34,935 nucleotides of DNA from Paracoccaceae bacterium (GCA_016124615.1 WGNF01000023.1:1-34935); one strand, 5' to 3'; shown: positions 23,826 to 32,454, counted from the stretch's first letter. Notes: generated from the letters alone by a model not told the origin. Numbers and translations are program-made.

Positions 23826-23829
23826 GAGG
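23826..23829. repeat. Target-site duplication, right copy (GAGG)
   Basis: Direct repeat of 22563-22566, immediately after the right inverted repeat of the IS3 element. Confidence 0.5.
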
Positions 23830-23926
23830 AACTACATACTCGGCAGCCGAGCGGAATCGCGACGCAGTTCTCGGCATGGGGCGCCCGGCAGATCCCTTGC
23901 TTGGCTGTCACAAGGGTTCCCTCAAC

Positions 23927-25987
23927 TCACGTCCCGGAGAAGAGGACCGCAAGCGAGCCCGCGCCAAGCTCGTAGCGGCTCCCGCCAGGGGCGACCGGCT
24001 CTTTTCCGGCGGAGAATATGTCGTCGGGCGCGGCCTTGCCGGTATCGAGCACAACGCGCCAGCGGACTGCAACCGTCGGCGGCAGATCGAATGCAACTGG
24101 CATTTGGCTGGCATTGAACAGCAGGCATAGCTCGCTTCCCCGTACGCCCGCGTCGCCGTGTTTCGGTGGCCGTACCAGACAGCCGAGTGCCCGGGTCGGC
24201 CCGTTCCAGTCGGGCGGTTGGCCTGAAGGGCCGGACCACTGGAGGTCGTTCTGTTCGTAAAAGGCGTCGGCGCTGAGGACGGGCTGTCGTTTTCGGAAGG
24301 CGATCACTTCCCTCGCGAAGCGGAAGATCTCGCGATTTCGCTCGAGGAGGCGCCAATCGTGCCAGGAAATCTCGTTGTCCTGGCAATAGGCGTTGTTATT
24401 GCCCTTTTGCGTGCGCCGGAACTCGTCGCCGCCAAGCAACATGGGAACGCCGCGCGAGAGGAGGAGCGTAGCAAGCATGTTCTTGATCTCGCGCCGCCGC
24501 GCCTCCTCAATCACCGGGTCATCGGTGGCACCTTCGAAGCCGTAATTCGCGCCGAAGTTTTCTTCCGCGCCGTCCCTGCCATCCTCGCCGTTTGCTTCGT
24601 TGTGCTTCCTGACATAACTCACCAGGTCGTTGAGCGTGAAGCCGTCGTGGCAGGTGATGAAATTGATGCTGTTCACCGGCTCCTTGCCGCTGCGTTGGTA
24701 AAGATCGGCGCTACCACAGAGGCGGGAGGCGAACGCGCCGGTCATTCCCGGGTCCCCGCGCCAGAAGCGGCGAACGTCGTCGCGGAATCGCGCGTTCCAT
24801 TCCGCCCAACGCTGGCCGGGAAAGCTGCCAACCTGATACGCGCCGCCCGAGTCCCACGCCTCGGCGATCAGTTTCACGTCGCGGAGGATGGGGTCTTCGG
24901 CAATCCGCTCAAGGAGCGGCGCGTTGGGCGCGAGGCGGCCCTGTTCGTCGCGCCCCAGGATCGAGGCGAGATCGAAGCGGAAGCCATCGACATGCATCTC
25001 CGTGACCCAATATCGAAGACAGTCAATGATGTAGTCGCGTACGACCGGATGGTTGCAGTTGAGCGTATTCCCGCAGCCGGAGAAGTTCCGATAGGAACGC
25101 TTGTCCGCGCCAAGCATGTAGTAGATGGGGTTGTCGAGGCCACGAAAATTGAAAACCGGCCCGTTGACGCCGCCCTCGGCGGTATGGTTGAAGACAATGT
25201 CGAGGATGACCTCAACTCCTGAACGGTGCAGCTCGCGCACCATGGTCTTGAATTGGTCGACTTCGCCGCCGGGCGGTCCCGAGGTCGCATAGGCGCCGTG
25301 GGGAGCGAACAGGGCGATCGGGTCGTAGCCCCAGTAGTTGCGGAGACGACTGCCGCCGTCACTGTTCACAAGCGCGCTGGCGTTAAATGCCTGCACCGGC
25401 ATAAGCTCGATCGCCGTGATGCCCAGCTCGCGGAGATGCGGCAACTTCTCGATCAGGCCGAGGAACGTGCCCGGATACTTGACATTTGACGAAGGGTGGC
25501 ACGTCAGTCCGCGGACATGGGTCTCGTAGATCACCGTATCGGACCAGGATGTCCGCGGGTGCGTCGTCCCCTGCCAATCGAACCGGCGGTTCACCAGGAC
25601 CGATCGATGGCCATTTGCCGGCCTGCGCCGCGGGTCCGGGTTCACCGGCGCCGCATTGGCCGTGCTCTCCGGTATGACGACAGCGAACGCATAGGGATCG
25701 ATCAGCGCCAAGGTGCCGTCGAACGGGAGCCCCTGGTCCGGCGCCCAAGGACCAAAAACCCGGAAGGCATAGGCCTGTCCCCAGCGCGCACCGTCGACCA
25801 GGGCATGCCAGATGTCACCGGACCGGTGCTGCGCGGGATCGAGATCGAACGTCGTGATTGGCGCGGAACTCGCTGCATCCTCGAAGATCTGCAACTCGAC
25901 CCGTTCGGCGTGGCGGCTGAAAAGTGCGAAGTTGAAACCATCGCAGCAATCCTGGACACCGAGCGGCAGTGGACGCCCGGGACTCAC
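23927..25987 (-). CDS. glgX: Glycogen debranching enzyme (GH13, isoamylase type)
   Basis: The enzyme hydrolyses alpha-1,6 branches of phosphorylase-limit glycogen. The 686-aa product has an N-terminal CBM48-like part (PGRPLPLG ... FNFALFSRHAERVELQIF) and a GH13 barrel with VEVILDIVFNHTAEG, the nucleophile aspartate in VDGFRFDLAS, the acid glutamate in LIAEAWD and the transition-state aspartate in FITCHDGFTLND. LLGGDEFRRTQKGNNNAYCQ and WHDWRLLERN complete the GlgX pattern. Start: GTG 25987 with GGGAGGGGAG at 6 nt is better than the ATG at 26026. It follows the DUF2934 gene and would have led into glgA before the IS3 insertion. Confidence 0.92.
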   Translation of the reverse strand: MSPGRPLPLGVQDCCDGFNFALFSRHAERVELQIFEDAASSAPITTFDLDPAQHRSGDIWHALVDGARWGQAYAFRVFGPWAPDQGLPFDGTLALIDPYAFAVVIPESTANAAPVNPDPRRRPANGHRSVLVNRRFDWQGTTHPRTSWSDTVIYETHVRGLTCHPSSNVKYPGTFLGLIEKLPHLRELGITAIELMPVQAFNASALVNSDGGSRLRNYWGYDPIALFAPHGAYATSGPPGGEVDQFKTMVRELHRSGVEVILDIVFNHTAEGGVNGPVFNFRGLDNPIYYMLGADKRSYRNFSGCGNTLNCNHPVVRDYIIDCLRYWVTEMHVDGFRFDLASILGRDEQGRLAPNAPLLERIAEDPILRDVKLIAEAWDSGGAYQVGSFPGQRWAEWNARFRDDVRRFWRGDPGMTGAFASRLCGSADLYQRSGKEPVNSINFITCHDGFTLNDLVSYVRKHNEANGEDGRDGAEENFGANYGFEGATDDPVIEEARRREIKNMLATLLLSRGVPMLLGGDEFRRTQKGNNNAYCQDNEISWHDWRLLERNREIFRFAREVIAFRKRQPVLSADAFYEQNDLQWSGPSGQPPDWNGPTRALGCLVRPPKHGDAGVRGSELCLLFNASQMPVAFDLPPTVAVRWRVVLDTGKAAPDDIFSAGKEPVAPGGSRYELGAGSLAVLFSGT

Positions 25988-26103
25988 GCGAAGCTCCCCT
26001 CCCGCCACTTCTGCGCTACACGGCATCGACGCGCTTTTCCCCGACAGCGAAGTACTTTGTGATACGGCCGGCCGGTCATCTGCGGCAGCGAACGGCGACG
26101 CGG

Positions 26104-26337
26104 CTAGCCGTTCGAGTCCACGGACTTTGCCTTGTTGTTGCCGGGTGATCCCGCCGCGCCCGGCGGATCAGATTTCTCCCGTGGCTCGCCGGCGGCCATT
26201 ATCTCGGATTCGGCCTGACGCCAGTGATCCGCGTCGCGCCCATCCGGCTTTCCTTCGGCTTCCCATAGCGCGTACGCACGCTGTTCTACGGTCTTGCGCA
26301 GCGCTTCCACGTCCTGTTGTGTTCCAGTCTTTGGCAT
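26104..26337 (-). CDS. DUF2934 domain protein (77 aa)
   Basis: The protein has the DUF2934 core ALWEAEGKPDGRDADHWRQA at about 24-43, preceded by VEALRKTVEQRAY and followed by a Pro/Gly/Asn tail. Start: ATG 26337 with GGAGGCCC just upstream. DUF2934 proteins are small, of unknown function, and in alphaproteobacteria often sit beside glycogen and stress genes. It precedes glgX on the same strand (116 bp gap to the GTG) and has Fnr-like box E 70 bp upstream. Confidence 0.8.
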   Translation of the reverse strand: MPKTGTQQDVEALRKTVEQRAYALWEAEGKPDGRDADHWRQAESEIMAAGEPREKSDPPGAAGSPGNNKAKSVDSNG

Positions 26338-26407
26338 TTTCGGGCCTCCTCATCTGGTCCACACTTCCATCAGAATGAAAGGATCGTCCGAGACGGAGAC
26401 GGACACT

Positions 26408-26421
26408 TTGATGCAGATTAA
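26408..26421. promoter_or_regulatory. Fnr/FixK-type box E, apparently two-way
   Basis: Rightward TTGAT-GCAG-ATTAA followed by AGAC; leftward TTAAT-CTGC-ATCAA followed by AGTG. Both directions have the AAAG extension. It lies between the DUF2934-glgX side (minus) and the universal stress gene (plus). Rightward, TATCTG (26444-26449) is at the class II -10 position. Confidence 0.6.
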
Positions 26422-26889
26422 AGACGATCACAGTTGCCCCCGATATCTGAATGACAGCGATGATCAGAGGTTTCGCCGACTGACTTCCGGAGGGTCGGGC
26501 GGACGGATAGGGCTGGCCCTCGCGGGAGAGTCTCAAGTGGCGCCACGGACGAGCGAAGCCAATGGGGACCGCAAAATCGATCGTACGAACGAGTAGCGGG
26601 GATCAGAAAATGCTGGGATTCAACGACCCGCGCCGGACCACCACGACCGGTCGGATTGTCGACGAGGACCTCGCGAAGCGGAGGCGCCCTCTGCCGCTGG
26701 CGCTGTTCCGCCTCGTCCTGCGGCCGCGGCGCCGCGCTTCGCACAATGGCATGGCGAGTGCCGGCGACAACGCCTACGGCGCGACTCCTCAACCTGGCGG
26801 ATCCACCTCGGCACTGCTGGGGAAGATTCAGGTTGAAATGATAGGCGAGGCGCCAGTGGTCCCGTTGAATCAGCAGCAGCGAGGATGAC
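26422..26889. other. Long leader or intergenic region before the UspA gene
   Basis: There is a plus-strand frame 26562-26888 ending 1 bp before the UspA start, and a longer minus-strand frame. Neither has a convincing protein sequence or ribosome-binding site. If box E drives UspA, the transcript has an untranslated leader of over 400 bases. Confidence 0.3.
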
Positions 26890-27429
26890 ATGACCCACAG
26901 CATACTTGTGGCAACCGATGGGTCCGAGACCGGTGCCCGGGCAATCGACTGCGCCGTCGAGCTTGCCGCCAGCCTCGGGGCGCCGCTTCTCATCATCCAC
27001 GTTTCGACGAATGAACGCCCGAGTGAAGGCCTGCGCCAATATGCCGAGACCGAACATCTGGTCGATCCCGGCCCTCTCCCGCCGCCGAGCTCTGCTGACC
27101 CGCACGAGGCGCTGCCGTTGGACTACTGGGAGGGATTGGCGCCTGACGAAGCGGAAAGTGGCGCACGCGACTGGTTGAGTGTCGCGGTCGGCGAAGACAT
27201 CGTACGCCGCGCCGTCGACTGTGCCCGCGCAGGCGGTGTAAGCGACGTGCGCAGTGAGGTCCTCGAGGGCGAGCCGGCCGGCGCAATCATCGACCATGCC
27301 CTGTCTCGGGGCGCTGATATGATCGTACTGGGCAGCCGCGGCCTCGGCGCCCTTCGCGGCGTTTTGCAGGGCAGCGTCTCTCGAAAGGTCGTGCATCACG
27401 CACCCTGCACCGTCGTGGTGGTGCGCTGA
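26890..27429 (+). CDS. Universal stress protein (UspA family)
   Basis: The 179-aa single-domain Usp starts ILVATDGSETGARAID, with the first beta strand and the ATP-contacting Asp. It ends with the nucleotide motif G-x2-G-x9-G-S in GSRGLGALRGVLQGSVS and HHAPCTVVVVR. An insertion of about 55 residues after the second strand (ERPSEGLRQYAETEHLV ...) is longer than usual. Start: ATG 26890 with GAGG at 5 nt. Usp proteins help survival in stationary phase and low oxygen, and they are typical Fnr/Anr targets, in line with box E upstream. Confidence 0.9.
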   Translation: MTHSILVATDGSETGARAIDCAVELAASLGAPLLIIHVSTNERPSEGLRQYAETEHLVDPGPLPPPSSADPHEALPLDYWEGLAPDEAESGARDWLSVAVGEDIVRRAVDCARAGGVSDVRSEVLEGEPAGAIIDHALSRGADMIVLGSRGLGALRGVLQGSVSRKVVHHAPCTVVVVR

Positions 27430-27539
27430 GCGAGCGCGCCCGGGCAGGGCGGCTTAGCTCGAGGGGGTTCCGCCGGTTCGCGGGGTCGTTTCAGAATCAA
27501 GGGCAACGCGCCACTGGGGTCAGCATTCTGAGGCGACCG

Positions 27540-27965
27540 TCATGCGAGCTGGTCATTCGACCGAAATTCGGTGTTCGCCGCGCCTATCGGCCCTCTCGGC
27601 GGTGGGCCCATGGCATCGAGCTCGTTGGCTTCGGCATCGGTGAAAAGCCGGGAGCGGACAATGAAGCGCAGCCCGTCGGCCGCCTCGAGCGAGAAGCTGT
27701 CGCCGCCGCCGTCGGTCACGTCGACAGTCAGCTCCGAATAGGCCCAATAGGCGAACTGCTCGGGGCCGACGTAGAACGGGCAGCCCTCGACAGCGCCGAG
27801 CAGCACGTCACCCGGGCCGACGCGGAAATCGGCTTGCCTGAAGCACATCGGGGCGCTGCCCTCGCAGCAACCGCCCGAAACGTGGAAAATCAGCGGTCCG
27901 TGATCGGCCAGCAGCTGGAGGAGAAGCTCCCTGGCCTTCGGCGTGAAGAGCACTCGATCGGGCAT
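27540..27965 (-). CDS. DUF779 domain protein (aldehyde dehydrogenase partner)
   Basis: The 141-aa protein has the DUF779 core: LIFHVSGGCCEGSAPMCFRQ, then VGPGDVLLGAVEGCPFYVG and FAYWAYSELTVDVTDG. The clustered cysteines (GGCCEGSAPMC) look like a metal or redox site. Start: ATG 27965 with GGAGGAG at 3-4 nt, although the frame extends further upstream. It follows the aldehyde dehydrogenase by 70 bp on the same strand; the pair occurs widely, and DUF779 proteins are thought to assist or regulate the dehydrogenase. A GPPPRGPIGAA tail is present. Confidence 0.85.
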   Translation of the reverse strand: MPDRVLFTPKARELLLQLLADHGPLIFHVSGGCCEGSAPMCFRQADFRVGPGDVLLGAVEGCPFYVGPEQFAYWAYSELTVDVTDGGGDSFSLEAADGLRFIVRSRLFTDAEANELDAMGPPPRGPIGAANTEFRSNDQLA

Positions 27966-28035
27966 CGCCTCCTCCGTCACCGCGGCGAATGGCGGGCGGC
28001 GGACGCCGCCCGCCCTCGTCTGGGCCTCGCTCTGG

Positions 28036-29556
28036 TCAGAACAGGCCCATCGCATTGGGGCTGTAGCTGACCAGAAGGTTCTTGGTTTGCTGGTAGTGAT
28101 CGAGGATCATCTTGTGAGTCTCGCGCCCGAAGCCGGACTGCTTGTAGCCGCCGAAGGCGGCATGGGCCGGATAGGCGTGATAGCAGTTCGTCCACACCCG
28201 GCCGGCCTTGATCTCCCGGCCGACGCGGTAGGTGTTGTTGATGTTTCGCGACCAGACCCCGGCGCCGAGGCCGTAGACGGTGTCGTTGCCGATCCGGATC
28301 GCGTCATCGAGGTCCTTGAACGTCGTCACCGAGAGGACCGGGCCGAATATCTCCTCCTGGAAGATCCGCATCTTGTTGTTGCCGGTGAACACGGTGGGCT
28401 TCACGTAATAGCCGTCCGCCAGCGCGCCACCCAGTTCGGCCCGCGCTCCGCCGGTGACGCATTTCGCGCCTTCCTGTTTGCCGATGTCGATGTAGTTGAG
28501 GATCTTCTCCATCTGGCCCTTGGAGCATTGCGCGCCCATCTGGGTTGCCATGTCCAGCGGATCGCCAACCTTGATCCGGGCTACGCGCGCCGTGGCCTTC
28601 TCCATGAACTTGTCGAAGATCGATTCCTGCACCAGTGCCCGCGACGGACAGGTGCAGACCTCGCCCTTGTTGAAGGCGAAGAGCGCAAAGCCTTCGAGCG
28701 CCTTGTCGAAGAAGGCATCATCCTCGTCCATCACATCGGCGAAGAAGATGTTGGGGGACTTGCCGCCAAGCTCCATGGTTTGGGGAATGATCGTCTCGGC
28801 GGCATATTGCATGATCTGGCGGCCCGTCGTCGTCTCTCCGGTGAAGGAGATCTTGGCGATGCGCGGGCTGCGGGCGAGCGGTGCGCCAACTTCGGAGCCA
28901 TGGCCGAAGACGACGTTCAGCACGCCCGGCGGAAGGATGTCGCCGATCAGGTCCATCAGCACGGCAAGGCTCATCGGCGTGTCAGACGCTGGCTTGATCA
29001 CCACGCAATTGCCGGCGACGAGCGCGGGGGCAAGTTTCCACGCCGCCATCAAGAGCGGGAAGTTCCACGGGATGATCTGGCCGACGACGCCCATCGGTTC
29101 CTTGAAGTGATAGGCGACTGTGTCATTGTCGATCTCGCCGATGGACCCTTCCTCGGCGCGGATGCAGCCAGCGAAATAGCGGAAGTGATCGGCGGCGAGC
29201 GGCACGTCGGCCGCCGTCGTCTCGCGGATCGGCTTGCCGTTGTCGCGCGTCTCGACGCGGGCGAGCAGGCCGAGGTTCTCCTCGATCCGGTCGGCGATCT
29301 TCATCAGCATGCGGGCGCGCTCCGCCGGTGCAGTGCGCGCCCAGTTGTCCTTCGCGGCATGGGCGGCGTCGAGCGCGCGCTCCACGTCCTCGGCATCGGA
29401 ACGGGCGACTTCGCAGAGGATGGCGCCATCGATCGGACTGTGGTCGGTGAAGTAGCGGCCCTTGACGGGGGCCTTCCAGTCACCGCCGATGAAGTTGTCG
29501 TAGCGGGTTCTCAGGCGCTGCGCATCAACAGCCTGGGGTTGCGTCTTGTCGAGCAT
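28036..29556 (-). CDS. NAD+-dependent aldehyde dehydrogenase (acetaldehyde type, ExaC/AldB-like)
   Basis: The 506-aa ALDH oxidises acetaldehyde and similar aldehydes to acids with NAD+. It has the Rossmann segment [20 protein letters not shown], the glutamate motif [15 protein letters not shown], the catalytic Cys in [15 protein letters not shown] (the CTCPSR form is typical of the ExaC/AldB group), [13 protein letters not shown] and the C-terminal [20 protein letters not shown]. Start: ATG 29556; length fits the family exactly. It forms a pair with the downstream DUF779 gene and is divergent from the zinc alcohol dehydrogenase, so alcohol can be oxidised to acid in two steps, or run in reverse as fermentation. 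Confidence 0.94.
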   Translation of the reverse strand: MLDKTQPQAVDAQRLRTRYDNFIGGDWKAPVKGRYFTDHSPIDGAILCEVARSDAEDVERALDAAHAAKDNWARTAPAERARMLMKIADRIEENLGLLARVETRDNGKPIRETTAADVPLAADHFRYFAGCIRAEEGSIGEIDNDTVAYHFKEPMGVVGQIIPWNFPLLMAAWKLAPALVAGNCVVIKPASDTPMSLAVLMDLIGDILPPGVLNVVFGHGSEVGAPLARSPRIAKISFTGETTTGRQIMQYAAETIIPQTMELGGKSPNIFFADVMDEDDAFFDKALEGFALFAFNKGEVCTCPSRALVQESIFDKFMEKATARVARIKVGDPLDMATQMGAQCSKGQMEKILNYIDIGKQEGAKCVTGGARAELGGALADGYYVKPTVFTGNNKMRIFQEEIFGPVLSVTTFKDLDDAIRIGNDTVYGLGAGVWSRNINNTYRVGREIKAGRVWTNCYHAYPAHAAFGGYKQSGFGRETHKMILDHYQQTKNLLVSYSPNAMGLF

Positions 29557-29677
29557 GTCGAAGAATCCTCTGATCTGCACGTGACACGGCCGAGGATAGG
29601 CCACGGGGCAACGGCGTGCGGTTACGTCGGGCTCCGCTGTGCATGAGCGGACGGTGCACCGAATCCGGGCGAAAACA

Positions 29678-29691
29678 TTGATGTGGGTTAA
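29678..29691 (+). promoter_or_regulatory. Fnr/FixK-type box F in the ALDH/ADH divergent region
   Basis: TTGAT-GTGG-GTTAA followed by AGGT when read toward the alcohol dehydrogenase (start 29804). Toward the aldehyde dehydrogenase it reads TTAAC-CCAC-ATCAA followed by TGTT, without the AAAG extension. The ADH is therefore the likelier target. No clear -10 is visible at the class II spacing. Confidence 0.55.
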
Positions 29692-29803
29692 AGGTCGCTC
29701 GAATACTGCAGGCCCGGCGGCGGATCGCCGCTTGTGATGCAGGTCAATGCGCCTCGGCGGTGCCGAGCACATGGGAGAGAGCCACGGAACCGGAGAAGCG
29801 GCA

Positions 29804-30787
29804 ATGCGCGCGATGATTCTGATCAAACAGGGAAGTCCATTGGTAGCTACAGATCTGATGCCGCGGCAGCCGGGGCCGGAGGAGGTGCGGATTCGTGTCG
29901 AAACCTGCGGCGTATGCCGAACCGACTTGCACGTGCTCGACGGCGATCTGACCGAGCCAAAGCTGCCGCTTGTGCCGGGGCACGAGATCGTCGGGCGTGT
30001 GATCGGCTTCGGCTCGGAAGTAACAGGCTTCGCCGTCGGACAGCGCGTGGGCGTGCCCTGGCTCGGGCGGAGCTGCGGGCACTGCCCCTATTGCCTCCAT
30101 GCGCAGGAGAATCTGTGCGATGCTCCGGGCTTCACCGGCTACACGATCGATGGCGGCTATGCTGAGGAATGCGTTGCGGCGGCGGATTATGTCTTCGCCC
30201 TGCCGGAAGACGCCGATCCGGTTCGGCTGGCCCCGCTTCTCTGCGCCGGGCTGATCGGCTACCGCTCGCTGAAGCTGGCCGGCGATCCGCGCCGGCTCGG
30301 GCTCTACGGCTTCGGCGCCGCAGCCCACATCCTGGCGCAGGTGGCGCAGCACCAGGGGCGGAGCGTCTACGCCTTCACCAGGCCGGGGGATCGCGACACG
30401 CAGGATTTCGCTCGGGGTCTCGGCGCCGTCTGGGCGGGCGGATCGGGCGAGGCGCCTCCGGATGAGCTTGACGCCGCGATCCTCTTCGCCCCGGTGGGCG
30501 CGCTGGTGCCGCCGGCGTTGAAAGCGGTGCGCAAGGGCGGCACGGTCGTCTGCGGCGGCATTCACATGAGCGACATCCCGCGCTTCCCCTATGCCGATCT
30601 CTGGGGCGAACGGGTGCTGCGCTCGGTCGCCAATCTGACGCGCGCGGATGCCGTGGAGTTCCTGGCGCTTGCCGCCAACATGCAGATCGCGGTCGAGACG
30701 CGGCGCTACGATCTGAGCGACGCCAATCGCGCGCTGCAGGATCTGCGCAACGGCGCCTTCGAGGGGGCGGCGGTGCTGGTGCCCTGA
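29804..30787 (+). CDS. Zinc-dependent alcohol dehydrogenase
   Basis: This 327-aa MDR-family enzyme has the catalytic-zinc ligands Cys in [10 protein letters not shown], His-Glu in [10 protein letters not shown] and Cys in [13 protein letters not shown], plus the structural-zinc loop [15 protein letters not shown]. The NAD(P) fold follows with [14 protein letters not shown]. Length and the GLIGYRSLK stretch match the zinc-binding ADH subgroup common next to UspA and Fnr-controlled genes. Start: ATG 29804 with GGAG nine bases before; the frame is open further 5'. It interconverts primary alcohols and aldehydes. With the divergent ALDH it covers ethanol-acetaldehyde-acetate chemistry and redox balancing at low oxygen. 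Confidence 0.92.
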   Translation: MRAMILIKQGSPLVATDLMPRQPGPEEVRIRVETCGVCRTDLHVLDGDLTEPKLPLVPGHEIVGRVIGFGSEVTGFAVGQRVGVPWLGRSCGHCPYCLHAQENLCDAPGFTGYTIDGGYAEECVAAADYVFALPEDADPVRLAPLLCAGLIGYRSLKLAGDPRRLGLYGFGAAAHILAQVAQHQGRSVYAFTRPGDRDTQDFARGLGAVWAGGSGEAPPDELDAAILFAPVGALVPPALKAVRKGGTVVCGGIHMSDIPRFPYADLWGERVLRSVANLTRADAVEFLALAANMQIAVETRRYDLSDANRALQDLRNGAFEGAAVLVP

Positions 30788-30815
30788 CGGCGGCGGCGCA
30801 ACACACCCAACAGCG

Positions 30816-30967
30816 CTACGTCGCAGGCGCCTCGCCGCGCGGTGCGACCGTCCTGACGAGGGGGCAAGGTCGGTTTCCTCGAGCGTCTCCTTTTCAAGGA
30901 GCAGACCGGCCGAGCGTTCCAGCACGTCGCGGTGTGAACCGCGCCTCGCGACACCGGAACCAGGCAC
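30816..30967 (-). pseudogene. ftsH-like 3' remnant
   Basis: The minus strand reads RDVLERSAGLLLEKETLEET, then DLAP, and after a shift in a C-run PLVRTVAPRGEAPAT with a TAG stop at 30816-30818. This resembles the C-terminal end of FtsH-type AAA proteases (ARxVLERS...LLEKETL..DL). The rest of the gene is absent, the frame is broken, and the end lies 28 bp past the ADH stop. It looks like the scar of a deletion. The call rests on about 35 residues. Confidence 0.45.
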
Positions 30968-31004
30968 AGCGACATTCCCTGTGCTTCAGCCAAGCCCATA
31001 GGTC

Positions 31005-31226
31005 CTATTCGATTGAATATGCGTCGTCGCGGAAGACCAGGCGACTGCCCGCGACCAGGCGGACTTCGAGGAACGGCATGCCATTCTCGTAGCGCTGGAC
31101 CACGCCGCTGGCGACGAGAGGATGCCCCTTGAGAACATGCTGCCAGATGTCGGGGAAGCTCTTCCCCCTGTCTTGGGCCGCCGTACACTCACGTCGGAGG
31201 GCTTCAGCCGGAGTATACTGCGTCAC
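31005..31226 (-). CDS. Small protein of unknown function (73 aa)
   Basis: GTG start at 31226. Soluble, charged protein (MTQYTPAEALRRECTAAQDR, then FPDIWQHVLKGHPLVASGVV and LEVRLVAGSRLVFRDDAYSIE). No membrane segment or known motif. Ribosome-binding site weak. A near-perfect Fnr-type box lies 57 bp upstream, so it may belong to the same regulon. Confidence 0.55.
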   Translation of the reverse strand: MTQYTPAEALRRECTAAQDRGKSFPDIWQHVLKGHPLVASGVVQRYENGMPFLEVRLVAGSRLVFRDDAYSIE

Positions 31227-31282
31227 GTCTCATCGATCCCTGGGCCGTCATAGCCAAGGCGTCAGAAAAAACGCATCTGGCG

Positions 31283-31296
31283 TTGATCTGGATCAC
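31283..31296 (-). promoter_or_regulatory. Fnr-type box H (73-aa gene)
   Basis: TTGAT-CTGG-ATCAC is one base from the Fnr palindrome TTGAT-N4-ATCAA. It lies 57 bp before the GTG at 31226, with TATGAC (minus strand, 31252-31247) as a possible -10 somewhat further from the box than ideal. The AAAG extension is missing. Confidence 0.5.
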
Positions 31297-31455
31297 GGCC
31301 GCTTCAAATCCGGCGCCGAACGGGCATCACCCCGAGCGCAACCCAAACCTCCGCAGGGGCCTGCGCGGACCAGCAGCTCAAGCTGAAGCACAGCAACCTG
31401 GAGAACTGTGGCACCGTCTACAACCCGCTTGCCTAACCTACGACAATCATTCGAT

Positions 31456-31689
31456 TTAGCGTGCATGCCGGTAGGCTTTCGTCACAGCAGGGATGCCAGC
31501 CCTCTCCCAAATCACCGTGTGGCAAACGCGTTCGACCGGATACACCAGCCCGTCACGCTGCATCCGGCGCAGCAGATGCAACACGCCGGATCGGCTCATC
31601 CCGGCAATCTCACGCAATTCACTTTGGGTTCGGGGCTTGCGTAGCGCGTTATAGATCGCTCGTCCGTGCGCCCCGTGCCTTTCCGGCAT
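31456..31689 (-). CDS. Small winged helix-turn-helix protein (77 aa)
   Basis: The whole protein is one winged-helix: AIYNALRKPRTQSELREIAG (helices 1-2), MSRSGVLHLLRRMQRDGLVY (recognition helix) and PVERVCHTVIWERAG (wing). Start: ATG 31689 with GAGGG at about 7 nt. It resembles MarR/ArsR-like or phage-type DNA-binding fragments. Between 31300 and 31455 no other gene is supported. Confidence 0.65.
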   Translation of the reverse strand: MPERHGAHGRAIYNALRKPRTQSELREIAGMSRSGVLHLLRRMQRDGLVYPVERVCHTVIWERAGIPAVTKAYRHAR

Positions 31690-31879
31690 GGCCCAACCCT
31701 CGAAAGCCTGAACGGGCGAAGGCTAGAATCCTGGCGGCCGGAGTGCAACCGCAAGAAAGCTGCATCCGCCGCAGCTGGCCGCAGATTGAGGCGCGGCGGC
31801 GGCCCGACCCACCCTTAACGCATCCCCGAAAGGCGTGTAGAGTTGACCGGGTCAGGACCGAGGCAGTCCGATCGGGGTC

Positions 31880-32290
31880 ATGACGATGGTTTCTCAGGCG
31901 CCCAATACCTACGACTATGAGCTCGATGTCGCCGCCGAGGACATCGATGAGATGGGGCATGTCAACAACGCGGTCTATCTGACCTGGGTGCAGGCCGCCG
32001 TCCTTCGGCACTGGCGGCGCCTTGCGCCAAGGGATGTCGCGGCTTCGCATCGCTGGGTCGCCCTGCAGCACCGCATCCGCTATCGTCGCCCGGCGTTTCT
32101 CGACGACCATGTTGTCGTGAGGGTCGTCCTGCAGAGGATGCACGGCGCGAGGGCGGTCTACCGGACGATGATCAGGCACGGCGACCAGCTCCTGGCCGAG
32201 GTGGAAAGTAGCTGGTGTTGCATCGACGCGGTCAGCAAGAAACCGGTTCGTCTCGCCCGTGACATCGTCGCGCGCTTCCTGCCGGCCTGA
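31880..32290 (+). CDS. Hotdog-fold acyl-CoA thioesterase (4-hydroxybenzoyl-CoA thioesterase-like)
   Basis: The 136-aa single hotdog domain starts YDYELDVAAEDIDEMGHVNN AVYLTW; the MGHVNN-x-x-YL motif, with the acid Asp before it, marks the 4HBT family. It continues RPAFLDDHVVVRVVLQRMHG and ends SSWCCIDAVSKKPVRL. It cleaves acyl-CoA thioesters, substrate unknown. ATG 31880 or 31886 may be the start. It stands alone on the plus strand. Confidence 0.85.
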   Translation: MTMVSQAPNTYDYELDVAAEDIDEMGHVNNAVYLTWVQAAVLRHWRRLAPRDVAASHRWVALQHRIRYRRPAFLDDHVVVRVVLQRMHGARAVYRTMIRHGDQLLAEVESSWCCIDAVSKKPVRLARDIVARFLPA

Positions 32291-32409
32291 ATTTCCGACC
32301 GGCGATCGCTTGCCGCAGGTACCGGCGGCCAGTCCGTCGCCGAGGCCGTCCAGCGGAGCATCAAGAAGCAGGAGGCTGAGGCTGAGACAGCATCGCGCCC
32401 GTCGCGAGC

Positions 32410-32423
32410 ACAACAAATGTTGT
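32410..32423. promoter_or_regulatory. Probable operator of the toxin-antitoxin operon
   Basis: Perfect inverted repeat ACAACA-AA-TGTTGT, 32 bp before the antitoxin start. Ribbon-helix-helix antitoxins usually bind such a repeat to repress their own operon. Confidence 0.5.
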
Positions 32424-32454
32424 TTTGTGGCTCGCCTCGCGCTATCTTCAGGCT

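Noticed and set aside
26562..26888. A 108-codon ORF directly before the UspA gene
   Set aside because: Although it ends next to the UspA start, its sequence is low-complexity and no ribosome-binding site is seen.
27943..29646. A 567-codon plus-strand frame opposite the aldehyde dehydrogenase
   Set aside because: The minus strand encodes a complete ALDH with all motifs; the antisense product has no domain and no ribosome-binding site.
29744..30967. A 407-codon minus-strand frame opposite the alcohol dehydrogenase
   Set aside because: Antisense to an intact ADH. Only its first part, before the ADH end, resembles something real (the ftsH-like tail) and is listed separately.
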